Counted from the stretch's first letter, positions 45,846-57,200 are shown. The stretch: 64,000 nt of DNA from Lithospermum erythrorhizon (GCA_019722365.1 JADFUC010000796.1:1-64000); one strand, 5' to 3'. The notes: generated by a model not told the origin, from the letters alone. Made by a program: numbers and translations.

Positions 45846-46951
45846 ATTTGGGAATAAGTAGTTAGTTGTTGGGATTTGTTGGTTGGAGTTGTGCTTGACT
45901 TTGAGTGACTTGAGTATTAGGATATGACCCTATAGTTGGGATGATTAGGGGTTAGGTGACTCTCCTTCCTTGCAGGATATGTGACGCTATTGGCCTTATA
46001 CTTCGGTATAAGTGCGGTTTGGCCTTATACTTCGGTATAAGAGCGGGGTGATTATCTATGACCTCTTTGCTGTGTGCATTGTTGGTGTTGGCCTTATACT
46101 ACGGTATAAGAGCGGTGTTTATTAGCGATTGGTCCATTCCTGCAGGTAGACGGATTGACATATGTCTTGCATTAGAGGTTGAGGTATACTTGTGGAGATA
46201 TAGAGAGATAGATGGTTTTGATGACTAGAGTTATAGTCATTGTTGAGTCTCTGTGATTTTATTCCAGGTGATTGTGTGCCTTATTGAGACTTTGTATTAT
46301 ATCTTGACATGTTATGCCGGGGCCTTTGGAATTTTATGATATGGCCTTATTAGGTAGTCCTGGGTATATACATATTTATTCATATTTGACTTCTATATAC
46401 GTTATTTGTCTCGTTTCGTATGGGTTAAGTTTCACCCACATTAAGTTTTCACTAAGCTTGGCTTACACCCTATTAGCTTTGGAGGCATTTCATTTTGTGC
46501 GGAGTTGGCCAGTGGCGGTTGAGTCCGGGAGGTACGTTTGAGAGTTTATATTCCGAGTGGCTAGGTGAGCATCGGGTGGCTAAGGATCCTCACAGTCTCG
46601 TTTTGTTGTGCTGTCAACCGTTTCTTGATTGTTGTATTTCATTTTTTAGGACTTTTAGCCTTGTCGGCAATTATTTTGTATTTGGAATCACGTATTTACT
46701 CGGTTGTAGCACTTTTCCGGCATTCTTGTCTTTTGAGATATGTTGTATGTATATGGAGTTGGTTGGTTAGATATCGCTTTGATGGATTATGCAAATTTTA
46801 AAAGCTGTTTTTTAGAATTCTAATTGTAAAATCAAATATTTGGATAAGCATAGTTATTTTAAGTAAATTAGATCCCGTCGATATGGTGACTAAATTGTTT
46901 AGGATTATAATGATTCTACGCCTCCCGGTGATCCAACTGGAAATTCGTTAC
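45846..46951 (+). repeat. 5' LTR of gypsy E, second part
   Basis: Aligns with 13810-14999 (LTR family A) and with 50563-51380. Contains three hairpin units at 45990-46115, two with perfect cttatacttcggtataag palindromes (45995-46012, 46024-46041). Ends ...aaattcgttac just before the primer site. Confidence 0.82.
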
Positions 46952-46955
46952 GGTT

Positions 46956-46966
46956 TAGTATCGAGC
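46956..46966 (+). other. Primer binding site of gypsy E
   Basis: TTAGTATCGAGC-type sequence right after the LTR. Same CAG-to-CG change as in element A. Confidence 0.7.
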
Positions 46967-47053
46967 TTAGGTTTCATATTACTTGGGTTATACGTATTGG
47001 TTGTGTGTGGAGCTTGTTTTTTCCTTGAGTCTTTTGAGTGGTGTCTTTTTGTT

Positions 47054-47850
47054 AAAAAAAAATGAGTCTTTCTTTTGTTAGTAGGCATTGAGGGCGTGGA
47101 AGGGCTAGAGATGTGAGGCGCTCGGTAGGGCCGGAGGCGGAGACGATACGTGGGAGATAGGCTGTCGTGTTTAAAGGTCTGTGGGAGTACGAGAAACGGT
47201 TCGATTGATATGTGCCGACTACTTCTAATGTTTATCGGTAGGCGAAGGATCACTAGATTCGAGGAATGGGTTGACGTGGGAGTGCGTCACGGATCTCGCT
47301 GATTTTTACGATTTCCATGCCTTGAGGGAATGCGACCACGAGATGGAAATGGAGTTAAGCGAGCCGAGGCGAGTGGATCGAGGAGGAGTCGACCTGAGAC
47401 TTTCAGTTCCGGTAGGCCTACTAGCTCTAGAGTTCAGAGGAGGACGGACGACGAGAGTCGTCTGGCGAGTTATGAGTTCTCGGCGGTTCGCTGAGTTATT
47501 CCACCGCTCCTTACGCGCGGTGGATGCACACGACATCGGCGGGTTCAGTGGTCTTTCGGGGGTTCAGAGAGGTATCGAAATTTGTGCCGTTATGGCGAGA
47601 TTGGGCCTGAGCGAGATTTCGGGAGAGGTGATCATATGTTATCGATGCCCGGCCCCAGTGAGGACATGCGATTGCCCCAGCTTTCGAGAGAGAGAGGTGC
47701 TAGTGCGGCCACACCCGGTTGACTGCCGGGCGGTTATCAAGAGAAGTCATGGTGGTCGATTTGGAGGCCGTGGAGGCCGGGATACGGAGCTAGAGGACCT
47801 CAGAGGAGTGTAGGTGAGTAGCGGCCGAGGCCGGGCGATTAGAGGCGATT
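47054..47850 (+). pseudogene. Gypsy E: gag remnant
   Basis: Fragments recall Tekay/Del gag: KGLWEYEKRFD (about 47170), and VIICYRCPAPVRTCDCPSF (about 47629-47685), a degenerate CCHC zinc knuckle with two cysteines left in place. A 180-codon frame (47271-47813) spans part of it, but its first half is out of frame with gag and Arg-rich, so it should not be read as one protein. Gag would form the particle. The GC content is higher than in the rest of the window. Confidence 0.65.
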
Positions 47851-47899
47851 CATGCCGTTACTCATCGGAAGGCACGAGGAGTACCCCGAAGTGGTGGCA

Positions 47900-48340
47900 A
47901 TTGCATTGACCGTGTGATATTGAGGCTAGAGTGTTGTTTGATTATGAGACTACGCATTCGTTTGTTTCTCAGAGTTTTAGTTCTGCCTTATCTTTATGTT
48001 GTGTGCCCTTGCCTATCCCACTTGAGATTATGACACCAGTAGGGAGGTCGGTTGTGGTTAGACATGTACATAGGGACTGTCCTTTGAGTGTATGTGGTCA
48101 GTTGTTGTGTGATTTCTGCGCCATTGAGCTTTTGATTTCGATCTTATCTTGGGAATGGATTGGTTGGGGAAACATCATGCCGTAGTGATTTGCCATCGAA
48201 GGGGTACTTTCGTGGAGTTCGGAAGAGACCCGAGATGTCGATTTGTGGGGGGATAGAAGGTTACGCCTTGAGTTTTGTATCGACACTTGAGGCTAGGAGA
48301 TTGTCTGAGAAAGGGTGTGTTGTTGGGTTCTGGGGTATGT
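47900..48340 (+). pseudogene. Gypsy E: aspartic protease remnant
   Basis: VLFDYETTHSFVSQSFSSAL (about 47930-47990) is the active-site region; the catalytic triplet is damaged (D-Y-E where D-S-G is usual in gypsy proteases). LLISILSWEWIGW follows in one frame and WLGKHHAVICHR in another (about 48150-48195), homologous to 9300-9380. Frameshifted in the middle. Confidence 0.75.
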
Positions 48341-48369
48341 AATTGATTTTAATAGAGAAGAAGAGGGCA

Positions 48370-49330
48370 GATTAGGAGATGTGCGGATTGTTAGAGAGTT
48401 CGAGGATGTCTTTCGAGGACTTACGGGATTGCCTTGAGAGAGGAGATCGAATTCTTGTTAGAGGTTATTCACAGTACGGAACCAATTTCTTATTCCGCCG
48501 TACGGATGGCCCCGGCCGAGTTGTAGGTGAGGACTCGATTCGAGTTGTTGGAGAAAAGATTCCTTCGGAGACCGAGTGTATCTCCGTGGGTGCACGATTA
48601 CATTTGAGAAAAAAGGATAGTTCGATGAGGCGTGCATTGACTAGAAGCCGAGTTGAATAAAAGTGACCATCAAGAACCGATACCCTTGCCAAGAATTGAC
48701 GATTTGTTTGATCAGCTGAAGGATGCCAAGGTGTTCTCGAAGATTGATTTGCGGATGCAGGTTATCACCAATTGAGGGTCAAGGGATGATATTCCGAAAT
48801 CAGCTTTCCGATCTCGTTATGGGCATTATGAGTTTATGGTGATGCCATTTGGATTAGCAATGCACGGTGGCCTTTATGGATTTGATGAACCGGGTCTTTC
48901 AAGGGAATACATGAGTTTGTGGTGGTATTCATTGATGATATTACATTATATTCGAGAGAGGAGGCATCGAAGGCATTTGCGGTCGTGTTGAGGACACAAA
49001 GAGCGGCACCATTTGTATGCCAAGTTTTCCAAATGTGAGTTACGGTTGGCGAAGGTGCAATTCACGGGTCATGTTATTTACGTGAGGTATTTGTATTGAT
49101 CCTGAAGGTGGAGGCCGTGAACAATTGGGGCGTCACGAGGTGTGATTGAGGTGAGGAGTTTCTTGGGGTTGGGCTGGTTACTATAGGAGATTCATCAAGG
49201 ACTTCTCTTTGTTCCTTGGCGCCATTGACCAAGTTGACGAGAAAAGGGGTTCCCTTTATTTGGGATGATTGTGGCCTTGAGGATGTTAAAGGAAAAGTTG
49301 ACTCTTGCTCGGTGTTAGCTTTACGTCGGT
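48370..49330 (+). pseudogene. Gypsy E: reverse transcriptase remnant
   Basis: [20 protein letters not shown] and [13 protein letters not shown] (about 48680-48770), [20 protein letters not shown] (about 48803-48860), VVVFIDD-like sequence (about 48915-48945, where gatgatatt is kept), [20 protein letters not shown] (about 49017-49075). Better preserved than element A's copy, but frameshifted several times. Confidence 0.82.
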
Positions 49331-49730
49331 TTTTTGAGGCTATGTGATTTTTAGCGATGCTTACTTTGAGGGATTGGGGTGTCGATGCGAATGGGAAGGT
49401 GATTACCTATGCTTCCGACAATTGAAAAATCACGAAAAGAAATATCCGACCCATGATCTTGAGATAGTGGCGATAGTTTTTAGTTGAAATTGTGGAACAC
49501 TATCTACGTATGGGGTTAAATGCGATTTTCTTGTCGTATGATTTTCAAATATCTTGAGCCAATGAAGATTTGAATTTGAGGCGAGAGGAGGTAGATGGAG
49601 TTCATCGGTGATTATGACTTGACTATTGAGTACTGCACAGGAAGAAGGCAAATGTAGTAGGCAGTGCTGAGTAGAAAATCAAAGATCGAGATAGAGATGA
49701 AATAGTGAGTCGATTTTGATGTCGGTAGCG
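49330..49730 (+). pseudogene. Gypsy E: RNase H remnant
   Basis: Around 49340-49470 pieces corresponding to CVLMQEGKVIAYASR-type RNase H sequence are visible (VITYASDN and EIVAIVF fragments), then [12 protein letters not shown] (about 49611-49645). Compare 10480-10860 in element A. Confidence 0.65.
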
Positions 49731-50562
49731 ATGGAGAGATTTTCGCCCATATGAGAGTTCGACCAGTGCTTGTGGATCGAATCTTAGAGTTGCAGCAGCG
49801 AGATGAGAATTAGGAGTTATCGGTAGGGGCGTGAAATGGGGTGGAATCAGTTTCACGGTGGGCCGAGAGTGGAGCCTTGAGGATGGATGAATTGTGTGTA
49901 CCGTATTCGGATGAGCTGAGGAGGGAGATTCTTGATGAGGCTCATAATGCTCCCTATAGCATGCACCCGGGTAGCACGAAGATGTACCGGGATTTGAGGT
50001 TGACTTATTGGTGGCCGGGAATGAAGAGAGAGATCGCAGAGTTCGTGGCAAAGTGTTTGGTTTGTCAGCAGGTGAAGGCCGAGCATAGGCATCCTGCGGG
50101 TTTGTTGTAGACTCTTCCTATTCCTGAGTGGACATGGGAGAATATTACCATGGACTTCGTGTTTGGGCTTCCTAGGACGTTGAGGCGACATGATGGGATC
50201 TAGGTGATTGTGGATGACTGTCGAAGTCGGCTCATTTCCTACTGATAGATCTGAGATGGGCGAAACTGGCGAGGATCTATGTGGATCGGTTTGTGAGGTT
50301 GCGGGGTTCGGTGTCGATCATTTCCGACCGCGGCGAATTCCGCCGAGGTTTTGAGAGGGTTTCCGAGGCTTGGCAGCTTTAGAGTAGAGTTGAGTATCTT
50401 TTCATCCCCAGGCAGATGGGCAATGCGAGAGGATGTCTCGGGCGTTGGAGATATGCTCCGTGCTTGTGTGCAATTTCTCTCCGGGAAGCTGGGCGATGAG
50501 ATTGCCCAAGATAGGTTCGCTTACTTGGCTTCCATGCTAGCATTGAAGGATGGCACGCTTTT
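49730..50562 (+). pseudogene. Gypsy E: integrase remnant
   Basis: The open frame 49841-50110 reads VPYSDELRREILDEAHNAPY, MHPGSTKMYRDLRLTYWWPG and FVAKCLVCQQVKAEHRHPAG. This is an intact His-His-Cys-Cys zinc-binding domain of gypsy integrase. The core starts at about 50135 (ENITMDFVFGLPRTLRRHD) and decays after 50200. The sequence stops at about 50562 and switches into mid-LTR, so the C-terminal third is deleted. Confidence 0.83.
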
Positions 50563-51380
50563 GGTGTATGATATTGGTGTTGGCCTTATACTACGGTATA
50601 AGGCGGTGTTGTTGCTTGATTGGTCCATTCACAATAGGTAGAGCAGTTGGTATATCGCATTAGAAGTTGGTATACTTGTGGAGATATGAGAGATAGATGG
50701 TTTGGTGACTAGAGTTATAGTGGATTTGTTGAGTCTGTGATTTTATTAGGGTGATTGTGCCTTATTGAGACTTTGTATTATATCTTGACATATTTATGCT
50801 GAGACAGCTTCTTTGGGTACACATGGTATGGCCTTATTAGGTAGTCACAGGTATATACATATTTATTCATATTTGGCTACTATATCTGATGGTATGCGTT
50901 TCGTATGGCTTAAGTTTCACCCCCGTGTTAAGTTTCACTAAGCTTAGCGACTTACCCATTACTTTGGGCGACATTTCATTTTGTGCGGGTTGTGAGCCGA
51001 GCGGTTGAGTCGGGGAAATTTGTTTGAGGATTTACATTCCGAGTGGCTAGGTGAGCATCGGGTGGCTGAGGATCCTCATAGTCTCGTTTTGTTGTCTTTG
51101 TCAACCGTTTCTTGATTTTTGTATTTCATTTTCAGACTTTAGCCTTGTCTGCAATTATTTTTGTATTCGAGGATCGTTATTTGCTCGATTTGTAGCTAGC
51201 AATAGGCATTCTTGTCTTTTAGGATATGTTGTATATATATGGATTTTGGTTGGTTAGATGTCATCACGATGGTTGTAAATTTTAAAAACTGTTTTTCTAG
51301 AATTCTAATTGTAAATAAATTTTGGATAAAGCAGTAGTTCTAAGCGGTGTCCGTCAGTATGGTGACTTCAGTGTTCGAGA
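50563..51380 (+). repeat. 3' LTR of gypsy E, truncated
   Basis: Begins inside the hairpin array (ccttatactacggtataagg, 50583) and aligns with 46085-46900. It lacks about the first 1.6 kb and the last 50 bp of the LTR. No polypurine tract at the junction. Confidence 0.8.
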
Positions 51381-51385
51381 GTTTT

Positions 51386-52139
51386 ATCAGCCCACTTCCA
51401 TTTATCACTATTAATTTTATTAATATGATCCTCATCATTTGATAATTTATGAATCAGATCATTATCAAGAGTATTAATACTTAATTTTTTAAATTTCTCA
51501 TCAAGTAATCTGTCAAAATCAGATATTGATTTTAATTTAAAATCTTTAACCTCATGAGGAGGTTGAACACTTGGAAGAACACTAGATGATGGCTCCATTT
51601 CTTCTTTAGAAATTTGTTTACCTTTATCATGGAAAACTTTATTCATAAGATCAGTAATATTATCAATCTTTTTATTTTAAAGAAATAATATTTTCTCCTA
51701 AAACGTTAATAAAAAGATTTGTATAATTATTTTGTTCAGTGCTGCATTCATACTTCATTGTAGTTGGCGTTTCTTTTTCAAAGATTTTTGCATATGCCAA
51801 AAAATTACATGTTTGATTATCTTTAACAATTTGAAATTCTTGTTCCGGAGGATAAATATCTTTATAAATTTGTCCATTCAACAATTTGTAATTCCTTTCA
51901 ATAACTGAAATATAATTTTTTACATAAGATGTCATAAATCATGGAATAAAATATAGAATTTCATTGTTTTCTATACAAAGGTTATAAAATTCATCTTGGA
52001 AAGCTTGTTGCTCTTCCTTATTAAAATTATCAAAAACCCATTTTTTAAAAGATTCTCATCTGAGTAAAAGAAATTCTTTTTTAATGAGTTGTCTAGCCTT
52101 AGAACCAGGACTGAAATCAATGATTGGTGTATAATCCAT
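51386..52139 (-). pseudogene. Viral coat protein, N-terminal region
   Basis: The ATG at 52139 opens MDYTPIIDFSPGSKARQLIK; two in-frame TGA stops follow (about 52057 and 51945). The next open pieces contain MTSYVKNYISVIERNYKLLN (from 51935), YAKIFEKETPTTMKYECSTE and ISDFDRLLDEKFKKLSI (about 51535-51480). It runs to the gypsy E insertion. The ATG overlaps the end of the upstream frame by about 20 bp, as expected for coupled viral ORFs. Identification as coat-protein precursor rests on order and on continuity with the zinc-knuckle region of block 2. Confidence 0.72.
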
Positions 52140-52530
52140 TATCTAGGGGAAAATTCATTTCAGACATACTGTCTACAAACCTAATGTTATTATTGTTATT
52201 ATTATCTCTGACAATATTGTCTTTTTCAATTTGCAAACCATCTACTTTATAGTCATTAGGGCTTCGTCGATTCTGCAATGTCGGGAATACTATAAGTAAA
52301 TTTTAGGAAATTCAATTTTATAATTTAATGGTAAGATATAGGACCTATTTAATACAAATTTGTTTCTTATCATATTTGAAAAATTACTTTAAAATCTATT
52401 TTTATCAAATTTAAGACTAACAGATCCTTCAGCTATTTGTAAAACATTTATTAAACAAACTAATCGTAAGCTCGTAAAAATGTTATGCAAGAGCGACAAG
52501 ACATTCCTTATTGTATTATTTTCCCTTTAT
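52117..52530 (-). pseudogene. Viral movement-protein C-terminal remnant
   Basis: One frame reads LRLVCLINVLQIAEGSVSLK (about 52475-52415), FDKNRF, then after decayed DNA VDGLQIEKDNIVRDNNNNNN (about 52245-52187) and SMSEMNFPLDNG, ending at TGA (52119-52117). Position just upstream of and overlapping the coat ORF, and the Asn-rich variable tail, fit the movement-protein C-terminus of caulimovirids. The conserved core that would prove it is missing, so this is an inference. Confidence 0.55.
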
Positions 52531-52540
52531 CTTGTTTTCT

Positions 52541-53593
52541 TTCTTTTAGAATGAACTTTATAAATCATCAATGAGAGTGTCACATGCTTATAATAATGAT
52601 AAAAATGAAAGCAGACAAAGCATTAACAATCATGGTTTCGGACTCTTTTTTTTTCGAGTGAGAATGTTTTATAAGACCCCTCTATGGATCGGGGCCAAGA
52701 CCTCTCCTTATGAAGGTTTGGCGATATAGTAAGTTAGATTGTTTCCCCATTTTCTTGATTAGGTTTGGCTAAGTCGAAAATATGGGTGGATAGATATGAA
52801 ATTATATTCACTTTAATGGTGAAATTAGGATTTAATTTTTGTATAAAGGGTGGATAAGTGTATATATACAATACAAACAAGAAAAAATATAAAAATTTAG
52901 GAGGGTAAACAAAATAATTTTTAAAAGAATGAACATATATAATTTTTTAAAGAATACTTAATAGAATTATATTTTTCAGAATTGTTGGGAGCTGGCGCCG
53001 TAGTTCTTCCAGTGATTCATCTCACTCATTGAGAATTAAACTTGTAAACTACTTGACAAATCTACTTAAATAGTAATCTGTACATAAATTATGATTCAAC
53101 TGATGATACCATCAAGGCAGGTATATGTACTAAAACACCATTAGAATTTTCAATATATATACTCCGTAATGTACTTAGAAAACATATAATTATCCGCGTT
53201 CAGTTTAAATGCTTTAATACTTAATTTTACGTAACAACACTATTGATCAAATGTAATTTGGAGCAAAATATTTGTTTCAGTTTCTACATGAACATCAAAT
53301 TTGATGTCTACTATCTGAAATATCAAGACTTCTAAATCGACTGTGCACCTTCTTCAAATTTACTTCTATAAAATTGACTTCAACATTCGTGATGCTCATA
53401 TCGTCTCGAGATAATAGAAAAGAAATTGTAAATTTATCTCGAAAGTTTAAAAATTAAGTTTAGATGTGATAATAGAAAGAAATTGCCATTATCAAAATTT
53501 GATCTTTGTTATAATTGTGCTATTAAAAACTAGCAGCAAAATAAGGGAGTAGCTTGAAGACTAAAGTCAATATCATGGACTAAATGCAAAAGC
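52541..53593. other. Unassigned AT-rich DNA
   Basis: No gene or element signature recognised. Lies between the viral block and the truncated 5' LTR of copia-like element H. Confidence 0.5.
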
Positions 53594-54277
53594 TTTTGAA
53601 TCGAGAGTTTTACATTGATAATGTAAAATATAAATTGGACAAAATCGAATCAATTCAATTGCTATTTTAATTGTGATAAGTTTATTAGTAACTTGTTAAG
53701 TTACTTACTCGTTTAGTAATAGTTAGTTAACGGCTTGAGTTGGCTGTTATTTATCAAACGAGTCAAGCTGTCGTGAAACTATAAGGACTATATAAGGAGT
53801 TTTTCATTTCATCCTCTTCCCGAGAGCCGCCGCCCCTCCTCTCCCTATAGCATTTTGAGTCAAGTTTTGACTCATTTGTGTCAATTGCGCGTGCGATTCT
53901 GGCAGTCCAATAAATTCAACACATCTTGTTATTGAACTAGCTGGGCATTATTGTTTTCGTCTTTCATTCTTAGGAATTGAGCTTCATGAAAGATTAAGTT
54001 GGGAATTTTCCATTGCGATGTAAGTACTAGAACATACATATATATATATATATGTATTTTTATTGCTCAATTCGTTTATATATATTTATTGATCTTGGGT
54101 GCATTTGTATATGATTTTATATTATGATAAAGTTGCATAATTTACAGAGAATATCGAATTCTTTTAGTAGTTGAAACCTTCAACGACTTAGAGGTCTGGG
54201 TTCGATTCTCATTGTAAGAGAAGCGGTGGGTGGGCTTTTAAAAATAAAAATAAAAAAAAGTTACATAATTTCCAACA
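53594..54277 (+). repeat. 5' LTR of element H, truncated, with SINE
   Basis: The first about 350 bp present in the 3' LTR (63519-63870) are missing. A TATA-like actatataaggag at about 53788 fits a promoter. Ends ...cataatttccaaca, followed by gtggcatcatgagc (primer-like, 54278-54291). An (AT)n microsatellite lies at 54037-54054. Confidence 0.7.
54144..54256 (+). mobile_element. tRNA-derived SINE
   Basis: A 113-bp insertion flanked by 15-bp direct repeats aaagttgcataattt (54129-54143) and aaagttacataattt (54257-54271), one mismatch. It contains a pol III B-box-like gggttcgattctc (54188-54200), a plausible A-box tagtagttgaaa (about 54166), and an A-rich tail aaaaataaaaataaaaa. Size, tail, boxes and long duplications together indicate a SINE. 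The family is not identified. Confidence 0.82.
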
Positions 54278-54291
54278 GTGGCATCATGAGC
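54278..54291 (+). other. Primer-like site of element H
   Basis: GTGGCATCATGAGC after the LTR end; a decayed Met-tRNA primer site (compare TGGTATCAGAGC). Confidence 0.55.
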
Positions 54292-57200
54292 ATGTTTAAG
54301 TTGTATATATTTCAATTATATTTATATAAAATTTGTTGTATAAACATATTTTATATCATTTTCATGTTTATATATTCTTGACCATGAATATATGTTATAA
54401 AAATTGATCCATGAATAAATATGTGTTTTATATAGTTATTCAAGTTCATCATCATTTATATTTTTGATGATTTGAATTTAGATTTAATAATTCATGAATT
54501 GAAGAGTTTTTAAAACATGTTTGATTGAAATCTAAACGTGTTTATTGGATTTGAGCCGTTCAGAGGGGACAAGAACCATCTCCAAAAAAATTCCACCAAT
54601 TTTATATAAATTTTTTAAAATGTTCAAAAATTCCAATTTTATTCTATAATTCGAGACGGAAAGAACCATCTAAAGAATTAGAATTTTTTGGATAGTTTAA
54701 AGTATCCCAAATTTTTTTTTATTTCTGGAATGTTTATTGTATAATTAATTTTGGTAAATGTTTTTTACAAAATTTTAATTGAAAAAGTTTAAGAAAATTG
54801 TGTGAAATGTCTGGTAAACATTTCAGAATTGTTAGATGTGTTTAAGGCCTTCAAATCGGTTTTTCATTTGAATTAAATCGAAAATGCGGAATTTTTTGTG
54901 AAATGGAGGTGTGACTTTGCGTCGGCCCTCGAGCGCTTCCCGGTAGCAAGCGGGATATTTCGACCCTTAGTTGGGCTCGTCTGGGCGGGCCAGCGGTGGT
55001 CGGCCAGCGTGGCTATGTGAGATGGCGGTTGCCCGTCGCGTTCTTCATCAATTTTTGTTACAAAACCTAATCCATTTTTAAGAATTATTTATTTCGGTTT
55101 TGAGTATTTATTATCATTTGTGCTATGATAATTGTAATTATCAATTTTAATATGTTTAAATTCAATAATCTCTTTCATTATTTATCCTTTTATAAATGTA
55201 TTTTTTTAGATTAAACCTACTTTGAGGCTTTGTGTTAATCAAAAATAAAATAGTACTTAATACATCATCTTTAGGTTAAGCAAGCAAAAAAAAAAAACCT
55301 TAAATCGTATCTAAAAAAAGTAGGGTGAGGCTCAATCGCTAAAACATAAGCCAAAAGTAAGCAACAATAAAAGTAAAATAAACAATCCTGCAAAACAAAA
55401 TGCAAAACCTTGCATGCGGGTGACGCCTGGTCTTCGACTGCCAGGAGCAAAACATAAAGAACAACGTACCTAAAGTCAACCGCGAACATAGGAAACACCC
55501 TTACTCTCGAGATTGCATAACGTGCGGAGCTTTTATAAATGTATTTATTTGAGGATATAATTATGGTAACAATGTCTAGTTAAAATATAAATATATTTAG
55601 ATAAATACTTGATAGTTTTATCTTATTATATTTATATGAAATGATTATTATAATAAATCATTATTTTGTTGTATATATGAAATAGTTATTATAATAACTA
55701 TTGGACACAAAATATATGTTAATTAATGCATTTAATTATATATATTTCATGTATATAATTATGAGATTCAAATTTGAATTTAATTTCCTATCACATTTAA
55801 ATTGTATATTTATGTGATTGATTTTGATTTGTATAACCAAAATGGAAATTAACTATATGATTGTCAATCATATATTTAAAATTTGAATTTAATTGAGAGT
55901 AATTATCTCAACCTCTAATTTGTTGTGCATATGAAGTATATTTTTATGTATTAGGAATTTGTACATGTTTATTATTGTATTAAATGCATGTTTATTATGT
56001 ATTGATGACATGTTTATTGCATAATTATTTCATTTCATACTTAACTGAATTGATGATGTTTTATGACTTTTATAAGTCATTTATTCCATACCATTTAATA
56101 TATATTTATCAAATCCATGCCATGTGATTTATTTCTTGCATATATTGTATTAGGAATGGAAAGAGGATATGATATGACCTAGTTTTGTATTTTATTTAAA
56201 ACGGTTTGCGAACAGTTTATTAAGTTATCACGACCAGGTGAGTCGTATTTATTTATTTCGTTTATTTATTTTATTTTGCCCTTGACTGCGTCTTTGTCTT
56301 AGTTAGATTTAGTAAATAAATGTAGCATTGTTATGGAGGCATTAAAGATAGGCGCTTCACGGGGGCGACATTTGGTGAACTTTGAAGTTTTGAAGTTGAA
56401 GAATACAAAGCGCATTTTGCAAAATCTTTGAGAAATAGAGCCTTATGTTAATGTCTGATTGTAAAAGTGTTGTAATAGGTCTATTTTATTTTAGGGTCAT
56501 ATCATATATCTCTGAATGTGTATTATTTATTTTATTTTCATGATGTGCATATTACTTGAGTATGTGTTATATAACATGTTAAATAATATCAAATAATATT
56601 AATCTCACCATTAAATTTAAGCGAAGTATCAAACCAATTTTAAAGTTGTGCAACTTATCACGATCACCGGGCACACTGTGATGGCAGGTGTACTGGTGTC
56701 TTGACAGGTATGACAATGGATCATGTTGAAGTGATTTCCACTAACGTTGTGGGCTTTCAGATGATCATTCCAAACTAATGTATTGGTTTAATTGGTAGCT
56801 TAACCGGTGATTTCCACTAACGTTGTGGGCTCGGTGATACAACGTCGGAGGTAGCACCACATTGCAGAAGTGTTAGTAACCCAAGAGTTGTGTCGTGGTA
56901 CACAATTGATTGGATGACTCTTCCCGTTGTCTTTGGGATTCAAAAATGCATGCGATGTTAGTTTAGTTCGAGCCACAATGGATCTTAATATCTTGTACAT
57001 TTTGTGAGATTTGAAATGCGGGTATAATATTTACAATTTATTTGTAATATTTTCAGATGTTCTTATTTTACTATCTATGATTGCATATTTTTCCTATTAT
57101 GATGAAGCACTACAATTACCTATTTATTCACCGTGGTGGGCAAATTTAAAACATAAGTTTATTATGTGAAATAAAACAGAGATTGGAGAAATCCATACTC

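Larger units (their letters stand above)
40029..51380 (+). mobile_element. Ty3/gypsy element E (Tekay/Del-like) in viral coat gene
   Basis: 5' LTR 40029-46951 (interrupted by element D), primer site, gag, protease, RT, RNase H, integrase, and a truncated 3' LTR 50563-51380. GTTTT lies at 40024-40028 and 51381-51385 with viral coat-protein sequence on both outer sides, so it was one insertion event into the provirus. The last 50 bp or so of the 3' LTR are missing or diverged compared with the 5' copy. More complete inside than elements A and F, but broken throughout. Confidence 0.85.
51381..52540 (-). mobile_element. Endogenous caulimovirid, block 1 (movement protein end, coat protein start)
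   Basis: First block in viral order, on the minus strand like blocks 2 and 3. Its lower end carries the GTTTT duplication of gypsy E. Upstream of about 52540 the viral similarity fades and most of the movement protein is absent, so the integrated copy is 5'-incomplete or rearranged here. Confidence 0.78.

Noticed and set aside
47271..47813. The longest ORF of the window (180 codons) as a real gene
   Set aside because: It overlaps a frameshifted gypsy gag; only its last third (the ICYRC...CDC segment) is in the gag frame. The first part is Arg-rich read-through of another frame.
54188..54200. A tRNA gene
   Set aside because: Only a B-box-like motif is present with no cloverleaf; length, A-rich tail and duplications fit a SINE.
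55271..55498. A minus-strand gene encoding a hydrophobic peptide
   Set aside because: Short, low complexity at both ends, with no recognisable domain or partner; kept only as unassigned DNA in element H.
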